NCBI RefSeq assembly: GCF_949628215.1
Contig: NC_134282.1
Coordinates: 10,848,223-10,912,222, forward strand
DNA: 64,000 bases
Source: Phalacrocorax aristotelis
Taxonomy: Eukaryota > Chordata > Aves > Suliformes > Phalacrocoracidae
Reading direction: 5' to 3'
Under the pieces are notes generated by a model that made no database searches, had not been told where the DNA came from, and saw only the letters and a list, made by a program, of their open reading frames with translations. Below, piece after piece: positions 14,201 to 24,500 of the stretch (positions are counted from its first letter, which is position 1; each line of letters opens with the position of its first letter). The position numbers were made by a program, and so were the translations under genes.

Positions 14201-17200
14201 GAGATTACTATTTCACTGAGTTGGATTTTTGTTTGATGGTTAATTGACATACCTGCAAAAGATGTTTTAAAATACATGAAGAAATGTATGACATATTCTG
14301 ATCTCTATTTTCTTTCAGCCCTGGCAATCCATTTTTAAACAAAGAAGACAAATTCATCGGCTCAAAATACAGAAAGGTAGTATATCGCGAGTACACTGAT
14401 CAGACATTCAGCACTCCCAAAAACAGAGCAGAGGAGCAGCAGCACCTGGGAATTCAAGGTATAGTCATCATGAAGTTCAGTTTTGAAACTAGGAAAAATG
14501 CAGTGAAACAAAATGAGAAGATACTATTTGAATAATACTGAGTATAGTTCTACCCACACAAAGTGCCTAAACCAATGTGGAACTGCTGCTTTTATTATGG
14601 TGCTTTTCTTGCAAGATTACATTGCTTGCTTTACATGAAAAAATCCTTCTGGTTTGCTGCCTGATCACAGGTCCGTATTTTCAAAGGCAGCGTCAAATTG
14701 GGTGGCCACATCCAAACTGACGTCAAACATAAAGTAGGTGCTTGGAGCTTTTGAAACTTACACCTCCACTTAGATGTGTAACTTCAGCTACTCAAGTTGG
14801 CACATCATAACGAATGACATTATCCATGTATAGATTTTAGGTGAATTATAAGCCAATGTTGTTGTGTATTTGAATACAACAAACTCTCCCTCTCTCTCTG
14901 TTCTGATCTTTTGAGAAACCCAGCTAATCTTTCTTTTCAATCCAACAGGGCCACTGCTTATGTCAAATGTTGGAGATAAAATTATAATAGTTTTTAAGAA
15001 CTTGGCATCAAGACCTTATTCTATACATGCCCATGGAGTGAAAACAGACAGTTCTGATGTTGCTGTGACTAACCCAGGTATCAGAGCATCCTTGTTTAAT
15101 TCTAGCAGGTAGCATCAAGCCTTCTAAGTAAGGGTTAGCAGGCTTTCATTTTCGGATAGTAGGAAAGGCTTAATTTTTGTTTGTTTTTACCTCATGTTCT
15201 TAAATTTTTGATGCTGATTATGACAATATTTCTACAATTAAAACGACCTCTTAACTATTGCTGTATATCCTAGCCCTTGACAGATCAGTAATTTCTTGAC
15301 ACAGTGTGGCTGCACCATTCACGAAAGCAGAGTTGGCTACTTAGGGAGAGCAGAGCTTATGTTAGCTATAATTTCAGAAGTTCCTGTGTGATCTTTACAA
15401 AAGATACAATTGTTAAGTATGGTAAACTGGACAGTGCAGCCACGCAAAAATAAAATGTTGGCAAGAAGAGGCAGGGATCTGCAGAAGGGAAATAACAATA
15501 AGCTAGCCAGTGCAGTAACTGGGAAGAGGAAGTTCAAGAGAAATATACTCTGTAAATGGCGATAACGTCTGTTTCAGGATGACCTCTTACAGGTCAGCAC
15601 ACAAAAAACTTCTAAAATTCATCAACATTTATTTAATTCAGGTGAAACAAAAACGTATGTCTGGAAAATCCCAGAGAGATCTAGTCCTGAGAGAGGAGAT
15701 CCACCTTGTATTGCATGGGCATACCATTCAACAGTGGACAACGTTAAGGTATGTTATTGATATCAGTCTAAAGGGTTTTGTTCATGACTTCAACACAGAT
15801 ATACTTACAGCAAAAGGGAGATGAGTTTGAAACTCTTTCTGCATTCTTGATCAAGTCATTCCTGCCATTATCATACCTCTGAATGTAAACGTTCCTTGAA
15901 TAATGCAAGAAAGTCAGGGCAGAATTTGAGAGTCACATCCCTTCATGTTCTTGCTCCCTGGTCCTTCTGCTGCTGCTATAGATCACCTCACTCAGACGTC
16001 ATTCTTAAAGCTAAAACTTTATAGCTTCCTCAAGATCTGATCAGTCACATGTGGGAAAACTAATATGCAACTGTAGAACATAAACCTGCCATTTTTGCAC
16101 AACCACCCATTAACATGACTAATATTTTTTAATGGAAATTAATGTTTTCTTTCCTTCATATCTCAGCAAACACGAATAAAAATGTCAGGAAATATATTTT
16201 TAATGGAAACCAAGCTCAAAATCCTAAAATATAAAAAGCATTCGGGGGGAAAAAAAAAGATGAGCAGGAAATTTAAATGGAACAAATGTTTATTTCTAGC
16301 AAAAGATGAAAAAGGGGCAGTTATCCTTCATAGTCCATTGAACTTGATCCATGGGTAGCATATAACAGTGAAGAAATAACCTTGCTTGTCTGGCTACCTT
16401 TATTCCCAGATACTGACAGCTATAAAAATAGTAGAAGATTCATGTCTGGCATTACAAGTGCTTCTGCCTAGTCACATATTGTAATTATATGATTTTTCCG
16501 TTGTAATTTCAGGACACTTACAGTGGATTAATAGGCACACTTGTTGTGTGTCATAAACATTATTTGCCATCATTTCATACTAAAAAGAAAGTTCAGTTTG
16601 CTCTGCTTTTTATGGTTTTTGATGAAAATGAGTCATGGTACTTGGATGAAAACATTAAAACCTATTCCACCAACCCGCACCTTATTGACAAAGAGGATGA
16701 AGAATTCCTTGAAAGTAATAAAATGCATGGTATGTTTCCCAGTTTAGTTAATGTAGCTCTGGCAACACTATAAAATGATGTATGTGAAAGTACTGCATAT
16801 AAATTTAACTTTCTCACCCCCTCTGAATTTCCAGTTCCAGGGCAGAAGGCCTGAAAAATGTCACTCAAACTATTTGAAAATACGTTAATGCCACTGAATG
16901 AGTTTTGGTTTTTTTTTCCCCCAGACCTACGAAAAAAAATGGTCTCACACTGAAATTTTGAGGAGAGAAGGAGTAAAACGGAAATCTGAAATTTTGATTT
17001 GATGTCAGTAAACAGCTATTTTGGATAAGTTGGAAAGGCAATGTGCATCCTGAAAGCCCAGTGAAACTTACCCTTTACAAATAGCTGCTGGAAATGTAGA
17101 ACTTTAAAAACTGCAATATTAGCAATCGTGTACAGTAAAGAACTTTTAATTACATCTTACTTTCTAGTTAAATGTGGAATATAATCAGCCCCATTCATAA

Positions 17201-19224
17201 TATGCTGTCCAGTTGTTTTTGTTTTATATACCATTCAAAGCAGTTACTTTTGCCTGGCATTGGCTTTCAAATCTTGTATTCTATAAAAGGGTAGAGAATA
17301 AAAATACACAAAATCTTGTCTTCTCTCTCTTGCTCTTTCCCTCTTTCTAGCCATTAATGGGAAGGTGTTTGGAAATCTACATGGTCTCACTATGCATGTT
17401 GGAGATAAAGTAAGCTGGTATTTGATGGGAATGGGCAATGAAATAGACATTCACACAGCACACTTCCATGGCCACAGCTTTGACTATAAGGTAACAGGTC
17501 CTTTCTCATTTCTTGCTGTATTAAGAGAGGTAGATCAGATACCAAGGACTATTACAATATTAAGCAGGACTTGTAATTTGACCATAAAGTTTTTATCAAC
17601 AGTAAAGTATTTGATCAACATACAAGAGCGAGAGAATACGTGCCAGTAGCATTTGCTGACTGGTAACCTCACAAGTTCTTTGACAAGGTAGGTGTGAATT
17701 TTTGTGGCTGTACCGACCACAGCTGTAGCTTTCCTTCATTTCCACTTAGTTGCTAGTTTAGCAATCTTTTAAGCATGAATTGGACATACAAAGTGATGCT
17801 TCTGTAGAAATGACATACATGAGATATCTTTTCACTCAACCGTGATTAAAAAGTTTGGTGGGAATATGCAAAAAAAGGTAGCTTAAATTACTGCCACCTG
17901 ATAATGCCACACTGTTTAACCATTGTTTCTTTTTGTCCTGAAGCAAACAGGGGTTTACCGTGCAGATGTCTTTGATCTGTTCCCTGGGACATTTCAAACT
18001 GTGGAAATGATCCCACAGAACCCTGGAACCTGGCTATTACACTGTCACGTTACTGACCACATCCACGCAGGCATGGAAGCTACCTACACAGTGCTTCCAA
18101 AGGAAGGTAGGAGCTTAGCTATCTCAGTGATGTTCACTATGTTTAAAGATGCAGAATGGGGCTCACAGACAGGGCAGCATACTCAGAACCAGTTCAGGCA
18201 TCCAGGAATATTTCATGGCTTAATATTGATGTCTGGAGGCCAGAATGTTGCAAGCCACCCACTACTTGCCTCAGCACTGCTACTCAGAAAACAGAAATAG
18301 CTAAGGGACTGGATGTTAGCTGACTATTGCTTCAGCTTCCCATCACTGAAATTAAAATAACAGGATTTTTATTTAAAAACAGTTCTTCATGAGACAGAGT
18401 ATTTCTGTACCCAAGAAGTGCCAGTAGTGTCAGACTGCCTCTCAATCTTCATTTAGAACAAAAAGAACAGTTGTTAAGTAAAGCTGAAGTCATCATCCCT
18501 AACAGTAGGAGTACTGAAAACTAAGTGTTTTCTTTCTAAAGGACGTTCTAGCTTTACAGACACTATTACCTTGCTTTAGCATTACCTGTGAAAAAACTTG
18601 AATCTTGAAGAATTTTGAAAGTTCTTGTTTCTACAAAGCTAATAAAATTTTAAAAGCAATACTTCCCTGTATTTGAAAGACAGAGCATAATGGGTCTGCA
18701 TTATAGTGAATTGAGAGAAAGAGAACAGTAGAAACATTTCAAAATGTGTATGTGTATCTATAGATATACAATGATATAATGTACACGTATAGCTATACTA
18801 AAAACACAGACTGGAATGTTAAACGTGATCTAGTTCTCTTTTCTAAACCATTCTGATTTACAGAATATGGTCTGCCAAACTTGCACAGATAATAAAAAAA
18901 ATTGACTTAAGAGTAGGCAGAAAGAGATGTAGAAACACTTTAACTTGTAGAAGCAGTATGTTGGGTTTTTCATCATCAGCCATCTAAAATGCATTAAAAG
19001 GTACCATTTGGTGCATTTTAAACCTGTTTTTAAATCTAACTCACAATGCCTTGGAAGTACTGGGATCCATTGCTCTCATTTTGGGCTTGTCCATATGCAT
19101 AGACTATTCTTTTGATGAGATGTGTGTAACAAGACCTATTTTCACCCTTACAGACAAACGGTCTTTGTTCCCAAGATTATTCAATCAGTGCAAGTGTAAA
19201 GATACAGCAGGCACACTAGAATGA
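2854..19224 (+). CDS. CP: Ceruloplasmin, copper ferroxidase (exons 2-19; exon 1 outside window)
   Basis: Secreted multicopper oxidase that oxidises Fe2+ to Fe3+ for loading on transferrin and carries plasma copper. Coding exons: 2854-3098, 4324-4536, 5033-5206, 5813-6067, 7299-7464, 8455-8594, 9182-9322, 9453-9664, 10260-10410, 12325-12537, 12915-13122, 14319-14458, 14949-15077, 15642-15748, 16513-16729, 17351-17490, 17944-18106, 19154-19224. All junctions are GT-AG with matching phases, giving about 1,027 residues; with an upstream signal-peptide exon this fits the human length (about 1,065). Six cupredoxin domains are present in order. Trinuclear-site histidine pairs are intact: HPH (3062-3070), HSH (4467-4475), HFHGH (17461-17475), HCH (18040-18048). 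It is CP rather than hephaestin because there is no C-terminal membrane segment and HPS3 is the neighbour. The first exon in the window is already inside domain 1, so start codon and signal peptide are not seen. Confidence 0.96.
5813..7464 (+). CDS. CP: CP exons 5-6: cupredoxin domain 2 with type-1 copper site
   Basis: Exons 5813-6067 and 7299-7464. Type-1 copper ligands: His in the [12 protein letters not shown] block, Cys at 6043-6045, His at 6058-6060, and Met at 7304-7306, spaced C-x4-H-x4-M. Human CP has Leu at the last position (Leu329), so this site looks like a complete blue-copper site here. The second exon also carries the AAEEIIWNY start block leading to domain 3. Confidence 0.95.
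8455..10410 (+). CDS. CP: CP exons 7-10: cupredoxin domain 3
   Basis: Exons 8455-8594, 9182-9322, 9453-9664 and 10260-10410. They contain [42 protein letters not shown] and [11 protein letters not shown]. The intron between the second and third of these exons is only 130 bp, the shortest in the gene. As expected for an odd-numbered internal domain there is no type-1 copper ligand set. The PHG tripeptide of the domain 1 repeat is kept here, where human CP has PIG. Confidence 0.93.
9831..9865. repeat. GTTTT simple repeat
   Basis: Tandem GTTTT units followed by a T run, in the CP intron after exon 9453-9664. Confidence 0.8.
10770..11640 (-). mobile_element. Two CR1 LINE 3' fragments, nested or duplicated
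   Basis: The minus strand has the CR1 3' end: an ATTCTGTG-type terminus near 10770, the conserved CR1 3' region through about 11100, and the RT C-terminal block [21 protein letters not shown] near 11340-11420. The same block occurs again at about 11530-11610 ([12 protein letters not shown]..), about 190 bp away. Two separate CR1 copies, or a duplication, therefore lie next to each other in CP intron 10. Both are decayed. Confidence 0.85.
12325..13122 (+). CDS. CP: CP exons 11-12: cupredoxin domain 4 with type-1 copper site
   Basis: Exons 12325-12537 and 12915-13122. The copper loop reads [11 protein letters not shown], a full type-1 site, with the partner His in VDVHGIYF. The linker to domain 5 ([12 protein letters not shown]) is followed by a cysteine and an N-R-T glycosylation sequon; human CP has Ser at that cysteine position. 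Confidence 0.95.
14319..16729 (+). CDS. CP: CP exons 13-16: cupredoxin domain 5
   Basis: Exons 14319-14458, 14949-15077, 15642-15748 and 16513-16729. They contain [16 protein letters not shown], the SIHAHGV block, [19 protein letters not shown] and the [17 protein letters not shown] block. Phases run 2-1-1-0-1 across the junctions without a break. Confidence 0.94.
17351..18106 (+). CDS. CP: CP exons 17-18: cupredoxin domain 6, trinuclear and type-1 sites
   Basis: Exons 17351-17490 and 17944-18106. [10 protein letters not shown] and [14 protein letters not shown] supply the remaining trinuclear-cluster histidines and the type-1 site (Cys, His, Met). The Asp in HVTDH corresponds to the Asp of the human iron-binding site. 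The last codon is split (G) before the GTAGGA donor. Confidence 0.96.
19154..19224 (+). CDS. CP: CP terminal coding exon (predicted)
   Basis: The acceptor CTTACAG is followed in phase by 23 codons and TGA at 19222-19224. The peptide begins DKRSLF and contains C-K-C; it is longer than the short human end (DTKSG) and not recognisably homologous beyond the first Asp/Lys. Support is the correct phase, the acceptor and an AATAAA about 190 nt downstream. Alternative: translation continues past 18106 into the intron (stop at 18298-18300). Confidence 0.6.
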
Positions 19225-19414
19225 TGAAACCATTTCACCACAGTGATTCTCCAAGCTCTACCTTCAATGAAGCGTTTCCTGAGAAATACTATCATCTCCT
19301 GGACAATTCATCGCCGTGTGTTTTGGAAGCTTTCAGTTGATGGCCCACGACTAACGAAAGGGCCATAGACTAAGACGGCTGAATGGATATAACCACTTAT
19401 ACCTTTTTTCTCTG

Positions 19415-19420
19415 AATAAA
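19415..19420 (+). terminator. CP: CP polyadenylation signal AATAAA
   Basis: Canonical AATAAA about 190 nt after the predicted CP stop codon, followed by AT-rich sequence. It supports 19154-19224 as the last coding exon. Confidence 0.6.
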
Positions 19421-19424
19421 AATA

Positions 19425-21465
19425 GTATCTTGCAAACTAAACATACTCTAGGTGATGCCTGATGCATGTTATTTAACTGTTGAGGACCATGGAAGAGCCA
19501 AATGAAATGTACTTTCCTTTTTTTTTTCAAAGTTTGTAAATAACCTGTGTATCAGCAAAATGTTTTAGGTATCTGTTGTCACATTTTAGCAGTCAGATAC
19601 GTTTGTAGTTAAGTTATTGGAAAAGAGGAATTTGGTTATCACGTTATCCATAGGTTCACACTTAAAATATATATACTATCGTATAATTGAAGCTTACAAA
19701 ATAGTTCTATTATTTCTGTTGAATTATAATTTTATCCAGTAACATTTTTCAAGATAGTGAATTTAAAAGATGCAATGGCTGAGGCATCATGGTTACTCAA
19801 GATGTTTTTGGTTTTTCTGCTGTGAAAATAATTACAAGACAGCCAAAGTTATGCTGAAATAAGCCTGATGAAATTCAGACAGTGAAGGGTAGAATTTGGT
19901 GACTGCTCTACCCAAAAGCTTTGCTCTCATGAACCTTAAACTTAACTCCTGCAGTGGAATCATTTTGGTGTTAGATATGTAGTGCAGATTTCAGCAAATT
20001 AAGCATTTCTTGACAAATCAAAGCAGCAGTATTAGTGCAAGACTGATGCTGGTCAAAAATGAACGTAGTAAGAGCAGGTATCCTCATGCCATCCAGCTGT
20101 ATTTTAATAGCCCAACTGCACATGTTAAACCAAACAAGAGGGAAGGCTGTATGGGCCAGACAGACAAAACAAAACAAAACACTGGGGCTTTACCGAACAA
20201 AGGAAGTTGCTTCTCTGTAACAAGTCTAAATCGCTTTGGCCTTTTTTAAGATAGAAAGATTCTACTGAAACCAGCAGTAAATCCCTGCTAGTAAATTAGA
20301 TAATTTATTTTGGCTGTAGCAGGAATGCTAGGTAGGTAAGTTAAACTATTTTTTTCTTTCTTGGTTTTTTTTTTCTTTCATATATTTTATTTGCAATTTA
20401 GATGATCTCTTCTGACTTCTACAATTTTAAGTAACGTTACAGCTTCAGTGAAAATGGATTTGATAGATTCAGTGCCAGCTAATTAGGCCTTCAGATGGTT
20501 ATGAGCTCATGAAGTCAATGTTTTATTTGTGGTAGACGCTCAAAAAGCCAAACTGCACCAATAAGAAGGTCTTAAATATTGTGATGGTTTATTATGACTG
20601 AATTCCAGCTGAAGAAACAGAAGGATGTTTTCTGCCCAGAAGAAAGACAAACATCAGCACATAAATGCACAAGTACCTGAGATGTTTACCAAAAAATCTA
20701 GAAGAAACAAGGGTTTTCAACAGGATTTGTGACCTAGTGAGACTTCAAATACTTGTCTACTGATTGAATACAACAGAAGAAAGAAAACAAAAAACAGTAA
20801 GCAAGTGGTAGCCCGCATCATCCATTCCCCTTGGGAATACTTCCATTTCTCTTTGATTTATTGTCTTTTTTTGTGAATTGCTAAATGAAAACATTTTCAG
20901 TGTAACACTTGCATGGGCATGTAATTGAGATGACAGAGCAGCTGACTGGTTTTGCCAGCTGGAATTCAAGGGAATGTCTGTGTTGCAAAATGAAGTGGAG
21001 CCCAGTTCAACTTGAAAGAGTAAGGCACTTACTTTTACTCATACAGCTAAGACACATGCCTGAGCTTAAATTCCTCCCTAGGTCAGTGATCCAACTAACA
21101 TAAATTAAGACTGACTCCCTGTTTTACTTTCAGTGAACATTTTATGTCCAACTGTACCGTACATCTGTACTTTCTAGCTGCTACAGCCACAAGTTCACCC
21201 TCATTGAGAAGATGAGTGATGCTGCTTAACAGTTGAATAGCGATGTTTTTACCAGTCCAACCACCATTCAGTTCTACCTGGCAGGAATTCTGGTTTGCTG
21301 ACCTTTGTCAGAGTGTAATAGTATTAGCTTCAAAACAGATGCTTTGCCTCAGACAACAGCTGTCATTCAACAGTTGTCATAAGGTTTCAACTGAGAAATA
21401 AGGTGATTTATGTGACATGAGTCCCACGGTACCTTAATATGTAGTTCTACTGTTTGTTTCATTTA
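19425..21465. other. Intergenic spacer between convergent CP and HPS3
   Basis: About 2 kb of AT-rich sequence between the CP polyadenylation signal and the HPS3 3' end. It should hold the 3' UTR of HPS3. Reverse-strand AATAAA candidates occur at 21470-21475 and 20522-20527. I see no conserved ORF, RNA gene or repeat. Confidence 0.6.
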
Positions 21466-21469
21466 CTTT

Positions 21470-21475
21470 TTTATT
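21470..21475 (-). terminator. HPS3: Candidate HPS3 polyadenylation signal
   Basis: AATAAA on the minus strand about 45 nt after the HPS3 stop codon. It would give a very short 3' UTR. Another at 20522-20527 would give about 1 kb, so the true site is unclear. Confidence 0.35.
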
Positions 21476-21519
21476 CCAGCACATTTTTGTATTTGAGGGC
21501 ATATTAGACTTTCATTGCT

Positions 21520-24500
21520 TTAGATCACCAGCTTCCTCTGGCTGCAGTGAAGAAGATGTGGCAGGAAAAAAGCTGCAGTTCCATCCTCTGGTAGAAGACT
21601 GAGGAAATCCCTTAGTTCCAGTTCCATTGCAACAACTGATAAAGTTTCTGCTCAGAGCAGGGGAAAAAAAACCTTGTTTAGGTATTTTGGTTTTAAAACA
21701 AAGAAACAAAGAAACATTAACAATGTAACTTCTAATTGACGTAATCAAATTATCAAAATATTGCAACTGAAATGAAATTTGTTACACACCCATTTGGGAG
21801 CAAATACAACTACAGGAAATCTCAAAAATAAGCTGAAATTATGTCTTAGATTAAAACCATACCTCTACCTTGACTCACATGTGGCACTACTGCTTATGGA
21901 AGTCTGATCTAGTACTTCGTTTGGCACAAAATGCAAAGGAAGCCCTAGAAATCTGTACTAGTACCCTAACTCAGCACTGTCTGTAAAATGGGATGTTCTG
22001 CAAGCAGCTTCTCAGACCAAGCTGTTTAACATTATGTTCTTAAGTGATGACTTTCGAAAGAAAACCCGCTAGCATTAGAAACTGGAACTTTATGATAGAG
22101 CATGGCAACCTGTGCTGTACAATGCAACCCCAGGATGCTGTTTTTCTGCCCTCTGGCATTTTTTCTTAAATGTATGTGCTTTATTCAATCTTCTTATTCT
22201 GTCAAAACAAACACAGAAACAAAACTGGCCCCTCAGCTATACACAATTAGTGACTTCCTCCAAACATGTAAAAAAAAGGACTACATCAACTACTAGAAGT
22301 GACACATTGTGGTCTATGACCTGATCAACAATACACACTCAGATGCCCACTGGGTTATCAACAGTAGCCTGTTAGCTGTCATTGCTTAGAACCATATAGT
22401 CACTTAGCCTAGAAAAAAATAATTACTATCAATTAGTTGTACTTAGTAAGTCTGTTTAATGGTGTCTATTCTTGACCTATATAGAAACAGTATGATTCCC
22501 ACAGTTTAACTGTTTTCAGTACAAATTGAATGTCATGACTTTTATACATTGTAGAATCTTGTGCTCGTGACTAGAAAGCCTGCTGAGCTGTATTAGCTTT
22601 AACCGTAGAAAAGGGTCCCCCTTTTTTCAAAATTACCCTATCAGTAGTCGTTAGCCTGAACAGTATTTAGAATGTCAGATATTGTACAAAGGCTTCTGGA
22701 GTTGAGTTGCAATCAGTTGATATTTACCTTTCAGTGATGAAATAAGAACAGGGCAGTCATTCCCATTAAGTCTGGTTCTCTTGCAAAGTTCAGGAAGCAG
22801 CTTGTTCCACCACACAGCCTAATCCACAGAAACCCACAGCAAAAGTGTAAATTAACAAGGACTGCAATTAAGAGCATGAAAGACCTGCTAAAAATACACT
22901 GAACGAAGCTCAGATGTGTACAAATAGAGTTAGGTTGTGATGAACTCAATAATTAATTTATATAATGCTTTGAACATGAATGCACATGGTGTATTTTTCA
23001 ATTTTTGGTGCGATCTTTTTATACTAGAAAATTTTTACCCAGCGCCCCCTCGCGCTTCTATAGATAAAAGTTTGTAACAAAAAGTCATATAATTAGCAAG
23101 ACTGATGCTGTTAGAAAAATTAAGGTTTTTTTCCCTCCAAACAGCTCCATGCAAAGTGGTGAATAGCATTACTATAAGAACACTGCTCTGTCTCCTGACC
23201 TAATCTGTCTACTTCCAACAGCTGTAGTAGTGAATTATGGTTTGTGTATAATTTTGTTGATAAGAATGGAGAGAGGGGAAAGGATTTCTTTCCTTCTTTT
23301 TTAAACATGGTTAACTCTTTTCTTCCACCTGTGTTCAGATTCAGTACTGCAACCTCCCATTCAACTCTATAACTAATGTGCAAACAATCAAAGAAACTAT
23401 TTTATCTGAATAAAAAGCACAAATCTGGTTTTGAACAGAGTTCTATTACACCTGTCTGGTAGAGGATCACCTTTGCTGACTCTGACCAGCAAAACTGTGT
23501 AAAATTAATCGAGTAGCTGTGACAGGCAATGGAAGTAAATCCCTGTACTCCTGGAAGACTGGAATAAAATCAGTTCCAAAATTAAAACTCTACAGAGGCC
23601 TAAGGAGAAAATGGGACATAAAGAACATAATCTTTCCAGTAGTGCACCAGTATCATTCTGATATGGTAAGGTCAGAAGATGTCATTAGAATACAGGAAGA
23701 ACATATTTAAGTGTGATTTTATTTGAAGGACCATGATCTTTTATCAGTTAGCTTATCACTAAAATTTCATGTTATACGTCATTGGCAAACAATTTAGAAC
23801 ACTGATTAGTGAGAAACTAGCTAGTTTTTAATTTACAGTGCAAAAAGAACATATTATTCTCCCTCTTCTGAGGTACTCTACCATCTGAAAAGACTAAGCT
23901 TTGAATTACCAGAATGAATACAAGGAGTCACAGAAGTAACCAGGAAAAAAAGAATATTCCATTCAAATTAGTGGGGACTGAGTTATGGAACTTAAATGCC
24001 AAGCAAAAGTTCAAAGCAAGCTAAGCAATTCACTTAGTCTGAAAGCTGGGCAGTTTGATCCACCCAGAGTCCATCTGTACACAACAGCATTTTAGTTAGA
24101 AAAAAAAAAAACGCAAAACAAAAAACAACCTGAACAACTTAATTGAAAGTAGCTCACCCGGCTGTCATCTTTGAGCTCGTGCTGAGCATATAATACAGCT
24201 ACATCAGGACATGTTTTGAGAAGCTCGTCAATGGCTTCCTCATACTTGCCTAGACGGGTATTGCAGAGAACATGGATGGTGAGGCCGACATTGCCAGCCT
24301 CTCTCAGGGGCTCCAAGACAGGCAGAACTGACGCTATATTGATTGACTGACTACATAAAAGAGACTGAAGACAAGAAGAAGAAGTATTGTTTGAATTTAA
24401 GACCAACTTTGCAAAAAAATGCTAAGCATAACCTTAGAACAGAAGCCTTTACCCATCAGAATAAGTTTGAAGTAATATTTCCTTTAATAAATGTTACTGA

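Noticed and set aside
2854-19224. Hephaestin or hephaestin-like gene instead of CP
   Set aside because: No C-terminal membrane segment, exon count and neighbours (HPS3, HLTF) match CP, and the blocks are closer to CP.
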